DNA of 64,000 bases, taken from assembly GCA_029204225.1 (NCBI GenBank), contig CM055107.1:12826767-12890766 (forward strand). Reading direction: 5' to 3'. Numbering within the stretch: position 1 is the stretch's first letter; each line of letters begins with the position of its first letter. Made by a program: the position numbers and the translations under genes. This document shows, piece by piece, positions 44,726 to 56,751 of the stretch. The notes beneath the pieces are model-generated. The model saw only the letters and a list, made by a program, of their open reading frames with translations. It did no database searches and had not been told where the DNA came from. Source of the stretch: Diphasiastrum complanatum (Eukaryota > Streptophyta > Lycopodiopsida > Lycopodiales > Lycopodiaceae).

Positions 44726-45635
44726 TGTAAATAGATAGAAAATATGTCCTCATGCTTCAAAGACATTGTAGGCATTTTCTTTCAAGTTAATTTGGGAGAG
44801 ATTTGTGAATTTCAAACTCTAGGTGCTAAAAAAATGTGTGTATCGTATTGACCTATTAAGATCCACTTATTTGTAATGAGCAAATAAAAGATGAATATTT
44901 GACTTTTTAAAATATAAAAGTGAACATTTCAAATCATTTGGAAATGGGCTCAAAGGATTTGGCCTTAGCCCACGAGTATATTGGCATGAACCTTGAACTA
45001 TATATTAATAAGCATCTCATAGATAGACATTAAAACTTATTCTAGAATTGCATCTATATATCATATGCAAGGAAAACTACCATCACATATAATAAGACTT
45101 GTTCATGAGAATTTAAGAGCACAAAAGTGAGAAGGCAATGGAGATGAAATCTGATCACACTTGGAAGTAGATTCTTTATGACAACCAATTACAAGAATTT
45201 GAAATCATAGAAAAACGTCACAAGAAGTTACCAAAAAGAACAAACTTTTCTTTACAATCTGCAAAATGCTAACCTTCCAATTAGATTCTAGGATATAGCA
45301 CATAAGCTGCTGTTTATAAAGCTTACAAGGATCCTCTCAGTCCGCATTCAAGAAGGTGTTTGATCATTATACTTGACTTGCGCCCACGGATCTAGCCAGC
45401 TGATCAATATTTGCATTCAAATCTCTCTCGCACCGAGCATGCTTTGCTAGCACATTGTTGATTTTAAGATTTACACATTGAAATGTTTAAGATCATAATG
45501 AGTATTGCCGTAATAGCCGTACTTGAAGACTTGTGGAATAATAGGATTCAGCAACGAAAGAGAATAGAGAAGTGTTACACACACTAATCACAATTTAGCT
45601 ACTATATTACACAAGTTTTATAGTTGCCGACCCCT
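44726..45635. other. 3' flank of the DUF7054 gene, no feature recognised
   Basis: AT-rich sequence without long frames, transposon motifs or tandem repeats that I can see. The minus-strand gene ends at 45636, so its 3' untranslated region and polyadenylation signals should lie in the right part of this stretch. Confidence 0.5.
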
Positions 45636-47209
45636 TCAAAAGGAGAGGTTAACGAGGACGCTCCACCAAGGCCTTGTAACTTGAAATGAACATGGAGTAT
45701 GAAGTATCTGTAATGGAACCTGCTTGGAAGCGCAAAGAACAAAGTTCCTAGTTCCCAAATCTTTAATGCAAGCATGCGGAGGTATTGCTGCAACAAAATC
45801 GCCATGTGTAGAGTCTTAGGGGGGTCACAAACGCAAAACAAGATGTAGCATTTCGCCTGCTCATTTCAAATGCTTATGCTAAATTGTGAACTCTCAAAAT
45901 TAACTAGATCTACTGGGAAACTTTAGAATTGGAACTTTAATTTTCAAGTACTTCAAATTGTTCAATCTAGAACTGTAGGTTAATCAATATTCTGAGAATT
46001 TTCTAAGAGAGCGTCTTAAGTTATTTCTGGATCGATCATTAACAATTTGGCAGAAATACGCGAGATTTATGAAGCTTTTTGTAAGTTTAGAGTTCGTAGT
46101 TCAAACTTCAAACTTCACAAGAAGAAGGTAGTGACACACACCTTGTAGGCTGAACTGCGATATATGCAAATCAAAACGAGTGCAATCGAAACCCAAAAAT
46201 GGAAGGCGCCCTTCCCGGGCATATTCATCCAGTGTTGCCTTTATGACATTGTTTACAGCGGTATCGCCTTCGAGCAGCATCCGCAGTGGACCAATTGTCC
46301 CCAGAACAGTGACAGTGACCAGCACCTTGTAATTGTAGTCAACACGCTTTCCCTACAGTTTAAGCTCAAAGTACATCAGCAGGCTGTAGTAATGTACAAG
46401 AAGACGAGGTTGCAATTGTGGAATACAGTGCTATTCTATTCGCCATATGATTTCCAAATTAGCGAGATTAAAGTTTAGACGAAACTTCTATTTCCTACTC
46501 GCTAACAGAAAGCATGTCTTTCACTTCCATGCTCATGTGTAGAAGATGTATACTGCAAAAACTGACTGACTCCCTCCGCTCTTTATATAACATCTTGAGA
46601 TTCCTGATGTGAATCGATTCTAGCTGACAACCACAGTTTACTTTAAAATGTAAGAATGTCTATGGTAGCAGATAAGAGCTTTCATTTCATTTATAAGCTT
46701 TGAGTTCTTTTGGCCACATGACTTAAAGAAGCCTGTAAGCTTTTCTACAAGATGAAGCGTAACACGTCCTATACCTGGAATTGGTTGAAAAGCCCGAGTA
46801 GTGCAAGGTAGCTTGACGAGTGCTGCTTGTTCTTCACAAGAACATTTGCTTCGCGTGTATCTACACAGCTTGCTTGGCTAATCAGAAAAGCGTGTAATGC
46901 ACTACCGTCATTTCCCGTTCGAGCACCCGAGTGGGCATTTTTGGACTGCTCATATTCAATAGAGAGAGAATATTTGGAAAAAGAAGTCGCTCCATCAGGA
47001 CTTGGACTCTTTGAAATTATTATTTGAGCCGAGCTCCCTGAGCCTTTAGAACTTCTCTGCCTTTTGGAGACCCTGGAAGTTGATTTGCTGCCTCGGCGCA
47101 ATGATGGATTCAAGAGCAACTTCTGCTCTCCCCTTTTTTTGCCATCGTTGGCACCAGGCGGCGTTAATGTGCTCAAGGATTGCTGAGAACTTTTGGCAGG
47201 GTTTCCCAT
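45636..47209 (-). CDS. DUF7054-domain protein (At4g22758-like), three exons
   Basis: Exons on the minus strand: 47209-46775, 46352-46142 and 45787-45636. Junctions are CAG|GTATAG...TGTAG|GGA (phase 0) and CAAG|GTGTGT...TTGCAG|CAA (phase 1). The spliced length is 798 bases, giving 265 residues. The first ~145 residues are basic and serine-rich, low in order. Exons 2-3 give a ubiquitin-like fold domain: YKVLVTVTVLGTIGPLRML, KATLDEYAREGRLPFLG, FDLHISQFSLQ and, across the last intron, KDLGTRNFVLC. This matches the plant DUF7054 family (PLRFLV..AREGRLP..LGSRNFFLC pattern). The function of that family is unknown. ATG at 47209 follows an in-frame TAG 57 bases upstream. An acceptor-like TACAG at 47251 suggests a 5' leader intron. 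This is the clearest host gene in the window. Confidence 0.85.
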
Positions 47210-47884
47210 CTCAAGACTTGTAGCTGTGATTTGCAGCTCTCCACCAAAGACTGTATAAACTACCTAACACATCCGCCAAGACATTAAAAAACATGACAAT
47301 GCACGCTTACAAATCACGAAATCTACAGACAGTGAATGTTCACCGACGATTTTGTCAATAAATCAGCATTCACATGAAAATCTTCACACATACTAGTAAG
47401 TGAATCTCTTTCATATTGTGAAATCGACGAATTCTTTTTAACAGTGCGATGATGAAGATCAAGCCGAGTTATGATTACCTGTCACCGTATACCGAGGCAA
47501 CAATGTGATCCACCAAGAAATCTAGCTCAATTCATTCCAGCGCGTAGTAGTAAAATTATACGGCCGTTACTAATGGATCGATATCACTGTTGATCAAGAA
47601 TTCAGAACTAGTTCATCCTGGACCTGGATACAATGTGCTTGATCCGAGTATAATTGATCTAAATTTGAATTGCAAGCAATCGCGATTGATCTCATGTGCC
47701 TCTCGTTCTAATTCGATAGCGAGACGCAGCAAATATTGATCAGAGCAGCAATTCAAATGGATTCTCATGTAAGTCGTCTTCTTCTTCGACAGCAAATCAA
47801 TGAGCAGCATTCAGCATTCAGCAAGGCAAAGCAAACTCACAACGGAATGGAATGAAGTTTGCTTGACTTTGCGCTTTTACGATG

Positions 47885-47900
47885 TAATATATATAGATAT
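47885..47900 (-). promoter_or_regulatory. candidate TATA box of the DUF7054 gene
   Basis: TATATATA-type string on the minus strand, about 680 bases upstream of the ATG. That distance fits a gene with a leader intron ending at 47251. No other TATA string as strong is nearer. This is position-based inference only. Confidence 0.3.
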
Positions 47901-47939
47901 AATTAGAATAGTCATATCATATCATATGTGCAAATAGAT

Positions 47940-48694
47940 AATTAGATATGCTTCTGCTAATAGTAAATACTGACAAAAGGCCTGGCCGATTTATGACAGG
48001 ATATTTGTTTGTGGGTCCGGGATTTGCACTCGTGTTATGAAAAGATCTCCCAAAGATTCAAACTCTAGACTCTAAATGCTCAATCTTGTTGCCTTGCCAT
48101 AATATTTCAGCAAAGGTGCTGCTGAAATGTTGCAGGCACCTGCCCATCTGAGATCTCCATTTCCGATTCTCGAATCTCCATCTCCTGGGGAGCCCTCCAG
48201 GCTCCAGCTGCCAGCCTGCCGCCTGCCTCATTCCAAATCCATGCCCATCGCGTGCACCACGCCAGACTCCAGCACAATCCACCGACTTCTTCCCTCCAGG
48301 CCTGAAGCCTAGACTCGCTAGGGCTCTACCCTCTCTAAAAGAACGCTTTTTTAAAAAGGCTTTGCCTTGCAAAGGCAATAATACTTTTGCATAAAGGAAA
48401 TGCCTAAAATTTTGAGGATTATAAGTACTTTTAAGTGTTTTATATGCATGTGATAATTTAAGTATTTTTTACGTGTTGTACCTCCATGTAAGTAGTAGTT
48501 GATGCATTGAGGCATGAGATCAAGTAACTCATTATGAGTATTCATGAGACATTTCACACCACCAAATGAAAAATTATTTATATTTGTATCAAAGGCATGC
48601 ATGTAATTAGTAATTCATGCAAGGTGATGCATGAGGCCTTTAATAAAAGATTATTCATAATTATGTAGAAGGCTTGCCTCAAGATGATTTATGA
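47940..48694. other. intergenic with a ~200-bp GC-rich island
   Basis: 48110-48320 is markedly C/G-rich (CAGGCTCCAGCTGCCAGCC-type sequence) in an otherwise AT-rich stretch. It has overlapping frames on both strands: minus 106 codons at 48058-48378, plus 61 codons. Neither shows a known domain. The remainder up to the CACTA terminus at 48695 is AT-rich and featureless. Confidence 0.4.
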
Positions 48695-49107
48695 CACTAC
48701 TACAAAAAATGTGTATAGCGACGAAAGTTTGCGGCACTTAACTAGTAAAAATTAAACGTCGCTCAACGATTTTAATAGCGATAGATTTTTTTTTTTGAAT
48801 CGTTGCAAATGAACGCCACTTTGCAATATCTTAATCGTCGTCGTGCAACACAACATATTTGACGCTTTGCAATACTTTTTAGCGACATTCCGACATTTTT
48901 ATGACGTCCAACGATGCATTATTCTAAACGTCATCGAGCAACGCTATGTAAATCTGTCAAAAAAGTGAGTGCCAAAACCAAATTTTGAAAGCGGCAGTTA
49001 CTAAACGTCACTACGCGACTGAAAATGTGAGCGACAACTAAGCGTCTCCATGAGTTAAGCGTCGTCGGGCGACGCTGTAATAATATTGCAGACTGAAAAA
49101 CCCGAGA
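48695..49107 (+). mobile_element. CACTA terminus and subterminal region
   Basis: CACTACTACAAAAAATGTG at 48695 is the classic CACTA-superfamily terminal sequence, preceded by TGA that could be one copy of a 3-bp target duplication. The next 400 bases are dotted with GCGACG, CGTCG and CAACG motifs in both orientations (for example AACGTCGCTCAACG and CGTCGGGCGACG), the usual subterminal repeats. The matching right end was not found, so the element's extent is unknown. Confidence 0.75.
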
Positions 49108-51180
49108 GATCAATCACAACAACACCCGTCGCGATTTGCGACGTGAATCACGAGCTTATTTTTTTTTAATTCGTCGCGGACGTCGGAAAAACACATCGCT
49201 ATAAGGTCGTCAGAATCCGACGACATTAAAACGCGTCGCAATCCGATAGGCATAAAGTGCCGGATTCCGATGAAAATAATCCCGATGACGGAACCTAGTC
49301 GCATTGCCACGTCTCGGAACCCAGTCGAATTCCGATGTTTGTAAACACAGAATGATGCTAAAATCTCCCCGACGGATGTCCGACGCCCATCCGACGTATA
49401 GTTAGACGTCGGATTCTGACGTCCCAGATAGTTGTCGGAGTTCGACGTCTGTTAACAGAATGCTCAAAAAAAATGTCCGACGTGTGTCCGACGTCTATCC
49501 GACGTGTTGGGACGTCGGAATCTGACGTCCCAAATTAGGTAAAAAAATTAAAAAATGCGTAAAAAACAGCGCGCGCATTTTTATCGGGATGTTCTTGGAG
49601 TAGAGTTCTTGGAGAAGCGATGTTCGTGAATTGTTTTTAAAACAATATTTTTGAGTTGCATTCAACATTTGGATCAAACAACAAACCAAGCATGAGGTAC
49701 TTTTCATTCATAAACTACTTTTCATTTATATTTTATTACATTACTTCATGTCCATTATGAATGACAATACTTTATTGCATTGCTTTGTGCACATCATAAA
49801 TTTCATTTAGATTTTTATATATGATATTGATTGTTGTTTCGAAATTCGACATTGCATGGTTTTAATTTGTTAGTTAGTTATTACGTCAATCCACATCTCT
49901 AAATTTGACATTGCAATTTTTGAAAAAAAAACATTGCACATATAAAAGCAATGGCAATATAGCACGATCATTTGCAATAATAATAAACCTAATCTACTCG
50001 TCGTCGTCATGACGTCCAATATGCATGAATACAAGCAAACAAACTACATTAATATTTAATGCTTGATCGTATTAAAAAAAAAATTGACGTCGAAACACAA
50101 ACCACATTAGTATGAATACAAAAACTAGTACTTACATTTGGAGGATGACCCTCGCTCTTTAGTTTGTCGACTAATGCGTTGTACGATTCTCTGAAGGCGA
50201 ATTCGTACTCCTCCTTAGTTGGCAAACGTCCATAGTCCGCCAACTATCCATGCATTCAATTGAAGTTGAAATTAATTTAGGGCTACATTGAAGCAGCTAG
50301 TCATAATGCATATTAAAAAATAAAAACATATAAAATCAAAGATAAACTATAAGAGTAGTGTAAGTTCACTTACCATGCTTGCTTGCAATCCCGCCTTTCC
50401 GCTCGAGACCAACCTAGGATTGCCTATCCCATGCATCCTAGCGGCCGCAACATCTTTCTGAATTTTGTATTTATCTGGTGTTCGTTCATCCGCTTTTACA
50501 CGGTTCCAATCATTTCTTGAACACCAGGAGGGCTTGGATTGCCTGTCCCTATAAGCTCGTCGTGCTATATCACGACGATGCCTAATCCATAAGCTCATAT
50601 GCTTATGAATTTCCTTCTTCTCGAATTCCTCTTCTTGTTGGAATTCGTCACGAAGGGTACCAATAACCTGTCGTTTATCGGTGGTAGGTTGTTCGGACCA
50701 TTTACTAAATAATTTGTCGCCAAAATGGCGTTGGCATAAAGAATAAAGTCGGTCCAAAACCACCCTCCCTTTTCTATTAGCAATTATATTCCCTTGAGGA
50801 TCCACGTCATAATAAGGATATGTGGATGACTCTTCGGTGGGGGCGGGAGCCACGGCCGATTGTGAGGGACCACCCTCATCTTGGCTAAGCATATTTTGCA
50901 GTTGTGTTTTTTGCTCAGGAGTTAATGATTCATATAATTTTTTTACAAAGTCTCCCGAGCTTTCACCACTGCCTGACCCCGATATGATTACTACATTCAT
51001 AAACATACAATACATTACAATAAACCCTAATATATTGAAATGAAGTAGAAAAAAAAATTGATTACAGAACTTTAATGCATATTGGAGTGGGACTTTCATA
51101 CCTGTGTTAACAAAAGAAGAGAGATATGCATGTAGAGCTCGAGCCTGCACCAAGATTGGCATAAGAATCATATAAGCGAC
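49108..51180 (-). pseudogene. CACTA-associated transposase-type gene (Ptta/En/Spm, Transposase_24-like), second copy
   Basis: Starts on the plus strand with CACAACAACACCCGTCGCG and a GACGTCGGA array (49370-49530), as at 40308. The coding part reads leftwards. An exon at 50990-50374 (acceptor AATGTAG|TAA, donor CATG|GTAAGT) holds GDFVKKLYESLTPEQKTQLQ, KGRVVLDRLYSLC, VIGTLRDEFQQEEEFEKKE, HKHMSLWIRHRRDIARRAYR and KYKIQKDVAAARMHG. A second exon at 50243-50136 has LADYGRLPTKEEYEFAFRES. This resembles the plant Ptta/En/Spm transposase family used by CACTA elements. It is much better preserved than the 40308 copy. Confidence 0.6.
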
Positions 51181-51442
51181 AATGTATAAGAATAGTACTA
51201 TCTAAAAATTAAAACATTAGAATCATACAATAATTTTATGTTATTTGTGTTTTGTACTTGTGCATATATGCAGTTTATCACAATGAGATGAATTACATTC
51301 ACATCAGTCTAGCGATGAAGACAGTACTCAAGTTAACAGGGTAAGTAATAAACATGCATGTTTTCTTGTTCATAAAAATTTTGTTATTATAAGTTAAAAT
51401 ATTGTGCTAAAGTGACATGTACTTGATTTTTGTTTCTCGTAG

Positions 51443-53176
51443 AGAAATTATTTTCAAAATAAAATATGGTGCACATGCCTCAAGTGTGATGGACAAAAGA
51501 TGCGTGAAAGACGCATTATTGAAAATCATTTGTGGAAGTTTGGACGAAAAGAAGAAGGTCAACCATCGAATTTGGAAGACGTTGAGGTTTGTTAATTTTA
51601 TATAATTGTTTTTTATTATAATCTTCGTCAATCTATATATGTCACTTATGGAATTTGTTTCAGGTGTGTGGCCAATACATCGAATGCCATTCCACAGAGT
51701 TGATCCATTTGTGTTTAGTTACAATCAATGTCAAGTTTTGATAGACATGAGAAAACAAAGAATGAAGAGGCAAACACAATTGGAAAAGAGAATAACCAAC
51801 TTGATTCTAATGATTATGATGATGAGGTGCAACACGATGAAGCAATGCACAACATGTTTGAATCTTACTTTGAAACAAATGAGAATGATGATATGCATGC
51901 ATTTTCTAATGAAAACGAAAATCACGAACAATTTCAATTTTTTTATGTGTTAACCAGCCTAATGTACTATCAATCTTGCAGGTGGATTTCTTCAAAAGAA
52001 ATAAAAAATAGTGAATTGAATTCCATGAAAATCCAAATGATCAAAATGGTATGTTTGTTGGAAAGAGATTTTCCAACTTCCTTTTTGGATATACAAGTTC
52101 ATCTTCTAGTGCATTTGGTCGAAGAAGTATCAATTGCAGGACCTGTGCACATGAGATGGATCTTCTACCTTGAGCGCTTTATGAAAGTTTTGAAGGGCTT
52201 TGTGAGACAAAAGGCAAGGCCAGAAGGTAGCATTGCAGAAAGTTGGCTTGTACATGAATAATTATTTCGGTGATATAATCTTTGAGATTATATCACCGAA
52301 ATAATCTCACAATTACATCATGCAAGTCCAAAAATGTGGTCTGAAGAAGAAGATGAACGTGTTAAGGGTGAAGTACCACAAGGAAATGGTGTGCAAAAAA
52401 GACTTTCACCTCAATTAAAAGAGAAAATTGACACATTCATATTATATAATTGTGGACAAATGGAAAAGTGGATTTCAAGGTATGAAGAAGCAAAAAAGGA
52501 AAAAAAACATAACATTGAAACGAAGAAGAAATATCAATCGAAGAAGAAGAAGGGCGACGGAGAACAACAAATCTTTGGAGCTTTTACCTTCAAAATGCTC
52601 TCGTGAATGGGTTTTTGATACGATGCTAAAAGCATCTGAAAACGGAGAAGAAGTGACCGAATTAGAATGGGAATTTGTTCGTGGATGTGGATGGAAGGTT
52701 AGCGTAATATTGTTTTTGTAAAGTTTTGTTCTTGTACTACTCAATATATGAATAGTATTTCTAATTACACACATTTGTTTTTTTTTTGTGTCTTAGTATA
52801 CGTCATACACTGCCATGTGGGCATATGGACATCATTACCGTGTTGAGAGAGTGACGTACATATGATTATGGTATAATGGCCAACTTTTAACAAGAGAGTC
52901 ATTCAAACTCCAAATGATGTCGAAATGATGGGAGAAGAAGGTACAGAGGAAAATGATGAGATTCCTACGATCGTACAAGACCAAATTGGGGATAATTTGA
53001 GGCCCCCACGTTTGGATGAGATAGAATTAGAAGAAGAAGAGATTGAATATGAGGGTGACTCACATCATCAAAGAGACACGATCGAAAATTTACGATTATA
53101 CCTAGACCTAGATTCAGATGAGTGTCAAGACTTGTGTGATGACGAAAATGATGTAAATGATGAGAATGATCTATGA
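51443..53176 (+). pseudogene. TNP2-type CACTA transposase remnant lacking the catalytic domain
   Basis: An exon at about 51443-51592 encodes CTCLKCDGQKMRERRIIENH, like the transposase-associated zinc region at the N-terminus of TNP2 proteins. Then, without the Transposase_21 catalytic domain, comes DUF4218: FPTSFLDIQVHLLVHLVEEV, GPVHMRWIFYLERFMKVLKG and ARPEGSIAESWL (51960-52261). After a hairpin, MWSEEEDERVKGEVPQG and KASENGEEVTELEWEFVRG follow, then TAMWAYGHHYRVERV (about 52810) and an acidic C-terminus (52925-53176). It cannot cut DNA as it stands. Confidence 0.75.
52261..52305. repeat. perfect 21-bp inverted repeat with 3-base loop
   Basis: Arm 52261-52281 and arm 52285-52305 are exact reverse complements around TTG. 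It falls directly after the DUF4218 motif AESWLVHE and introduces a stop. The second TNP2 copy continues with EESVVYITKFL-like sequence at the same place, so the hairpin is an acquired change. Confidence 0.95.
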
Positions 53177-53590
53177 TTATCTATCATTCTTTTTTTTATA
53201 TTCATCGCAATACTTTTTATGTATAGTTTTATAGATAGAGCTGAATGTGATAATTATAATACCCGAACCTTGCGGTTAATTCCTATTTCAGAATGTCACC
53301 GCATATTCCCTCCCTGCGGCGTGTAGGTTTTTCCATGCAAGTTGGAAAGATTAGAACCTCGCCTTTAACGGGAGAAAAGTAAGGGCTACACACCTTCCTA
53401 GGATTGGGGATTTTAATTATCTACATTTCACCTTTGCATATTAATTAATTGCTAGTGTATGCGATAAAATACGATATTGCTTTGAATAACTGTTTTAGTA
53501 ATTTTGGGACAATTTCAAATCCCATTCTTTTCTTTTATGAGGTCCTATGTTCAAAATTAAATTCAATGGCACAAACTTGACAAACACCTA
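53177..53590. other. AT-rich spacer with a GC-richer block
   Basis: 53250-53410 (ATACCCGAACCTTGCGG ... CTACACACCTTCC) stands out by composition and might be a solo LTR fragment, but I cannot match it to anything else in the window. No frame of note. Confidence 0.35.
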
Positions 53591-53643
53591 TGCTCGAACT
53601 TAAGTTCGAGCACATGCTCCTTGCTCAAACTTAAGTTTGAGCA
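53591..53643. repeat. two perfect 22-bp palindromes in tandem
   Basis: 53591-53612 and 53622-53643 are each perfect palindromes centred on AACTTAAGTT and AACTTAAGTT-like cores (half-sites TGCTCGAACTT and TGCTCAAACTT). They differ from each other by one base pair per half, changed symmetrically, so the dyad was conserved although the sequence changed. Confidence 0.95.
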
Positions 53644-53860
53644 CACAAGCATGTACTAGAGATGATATAGACAAAAATCAATTCGTTCCAAAATCAAGAA
53701 ATTCTCCCAATATTACTAAAACAGTGTTTTGAACAAAATGAAAATTATGAATTGAACTATTATTATAAGCAAATTCAAACATACAATTACCATCAAGCAC
53801 TATCTAGTCATCTACTACTATAAATCTTAATCAAAACACACTCACACACATACACACTCT

Positions 53861-54248
<388 letters not shown>

Positions 54249-54384
54249 ACACACACACATTATAAATTTAACAATCTATTACTACCCAACACTATCTATA
54301 TCGATTTATCCATTAACCTAAATTATAGATCAATGCAAATTTCAAAACACATACGCATCCTCTCAAATAGAATTGTTGATAAAC

Positions 54385-56751
54385 CATCTTTTGGACCCGA
54401 TGCACATATTCAAGAATGTCAAGAGTACGATCTGAGAGTATTTCACCAAGTCGAAAGATAAAAAAAGGTGCACGAGATGACTTAAAAGAAGTGGGAAAGA
54501 TGGCCAATTTATGGCCACAAACAGTCGGGACTTCAATTGTCCTCCCAAAGGTCCCATGGATATTCTCGAGGAGAGAAGAGACGATTGCAAAGAAGGCAAT
54601 AGCCTCATTTTGAACTCTAACAGGACACATGCGATGCCTAAAGGGTGCCTTCACAAGGGACACCAAGCTAAGTGGACTAAAGTTGATGACTAGCATAAAT
54701 GTTTACATGTTGGCATGGCATGTCTTTTTAATTTGCTTCCACCTCAACATTGTGGATTACATTTTATAGCATGTCTTGTGATTTCATGATGATCTCATTG
54801 CACATATATGTATCTCAATGACCAAATTGTTTTTATGCATGCAGTTTGTGCTTCCCTTGGTGTTGAGAGGGTTCTTGACAGAGGAGTTAAGTGCAATCTA
54901 CAAAATTAGTGGTTTGGTGAGGTACGGTGAATGTGCATGCAACTCACATCATTTTTTCTTTGGGTGATTCAAGATGATGATCTTATTAACACGTATGTCA
55001 TTGTTGTTTCTCTTTCTTATGAAGATACATCCAAGGAGATACCGCTGGCATCCATTGAGGCGGCAAGACAAAGCTCCATCAAGGCAGCGTGTTTGAATGA
55101 GAAGCACTTTCCCACATCCATTCTCACTATTCAAATGCATCTCATTGCGCATTTGGTAGGTGACGTGGCCATTGCAGGTATATCATAAACATGCGTCAAT
55201 TTCATATTCTTAGTCCATCCTAGAATATTGCTACTGTGGTAATTTCCATGTTCTCACTAACATTGATCAATTTTTTTAATTCAGGCACTGTCCATAGCCG
55301 TTGGATGTTTTTCTTGGAACGATTCATGAAAATATTGAAAGGATTCATAAGACAAAGAGCAAGGCCTGAGGGTAGCATGGCGGAAGGATGGCTAGTGCAA
55401 GAGTCCGTGGTTTACATCACGAAGTTCCTTGCTCATAGAGAGCCTTCTATTCCTCGTCTTAGGGATAAGAAGGATGATGAACGTGCTGTTGGGAAGGTTC
55501 CTCAAGTAAAAGGAGCGATCATGAGAATGAGTGAGTTCTTCAGGGAGAAGGTAAATAAGTTTTGCATTCTTAATAGCGAGGACATGCAAAAGTGAATTTC
55601 ACTATATGAAGAGGCCAAGGCTCATAGACAAACAGCTCGAGCCACTTTCAAGAGAGGGCATAGAAGATAATCATATCCACCTAACCTCGTCCTTCTACCC
55701 AAGGACATGACGCTTGATTGGCTGCATGAGGCCCTTAGAGAAGCCTTGGCAAACAATCATGAAGTTATAGAGAGAGAGTGGAAATATGCAATGGGGTGCG
55801 ATTTACATGTAAGCTATAATGATCATCATTCACATGTTTATTAAAACATTTGTACGTGCAATTTTGTATATGTTTGTTGTATCCCTAACACATTTAGTTC
55901 CATATCATTCCGTAGAAAAAATAGAATGCACTGTGGACACATGGATGACACTTTTGTACGGAGCGCATTGGAAAAAATAGAAATACGTAGACAATTCAGC
56001 TTTTTTATATTTGATGTCAAATGGTTCAAAGTTATTTGCAATGGTCCCAATGCAACTGTCAGGAAAGATGAGAGTGGTTATTTTGCCATTGACTCTACCA
56101 AGCTTTGGACACATCAAAGCATACATTTGTTTAATCTCAACAATGTGAGCAGGTACATTTCTTCTATGTCTTCAAGATGTCTATGCTCTTTTGTTGTCAA
56201 TCAATCAATTTTCAGTGTACTACAAAAAATGTATATTGTGTATAATGATACCCAAGAAACTATAACATAGCTATGGATACTAACTACGAGTCAATGTTTA
56301 TGGTAACAATATGGATCAATTACAAGTGGTCTTTCACCCTGATCGTTTAGATCCCAGATGGTGGTACGTGATTCAAGTCGCTCCTCAAAGTAAAAGAATT
56401 TTTGAAGATAGAGATGTCGTGGAGGACATGGCGCTGCCAACTGATGCACCTCATGAACAAGATCATGATGACGGATTCAATGACACATTTTCAGAGGATG
56501 ATCATGTGCAAGCTTCACAAGCTAATGATGATGTTGAGCATGATGCATCATCATCGGATGGATTGACGACACATGACACACCTTCTCGATCTCACTCGTT
56601 GTCATCGTCACCATTAGTTTTTGAAGATCAGCTTATTAATGATGAAGCTATAGGAGATATTTGGGTAGAATTAGAGATAGACTCATTTGGTTTGGCAAAT
56701 TTGTCGCATGATGATGCGGCAAATGATAACGATGAACCATCAAATGAATAA
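54385..56751 (+). pseudogene. TNP2-type CACTA transposase, C-terminal half
   Basis: Reading with frame changes: LDPMHIFKNVKSTI and TKSKDKK (end of the Transposase_21 catalytic domain, 54390-54700), VLPLVLRGFLTEELSAIYKI (54845-54920), then DUF4218 with IPLASIEAARQSSIKAACL, FPTSILTIQMHLIAHLVGDV, an intron-like break (55180-55285), GTVHSRWMFFLERFMKILKG and RARPEGSMAEGWLVQES. DUF4216 follows (NATVRKDESGYFAIDSTKLW, DPRWWYVIQVAPQSKRIFED) and then an acidic tail ending at 56751. Stops and frameshifts are present, but the DUF4216-acidic portion (56311-56751) is open. The N-terminal catalytic part is missing, apparently replaced by the CT repeats and AT-rich sequence. Confidence 0.82.

Noticed and set aside
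52475-52774. 99-codon minus-strand frame rich in F/L/S
   Set aside because: Antisense to the lysine-rich TNP2 region; composition is simply the complement of A-rich codons.
56214-56250. CAGTGTACTACAAAAAATGTATATTG resembles the CACTA terminus at 48695
   Set aside because: It lies between the two readable parts of DUF4216 coding sequence, in the same orientation as the left end, and lacks CACTA at the tip; probably chance.
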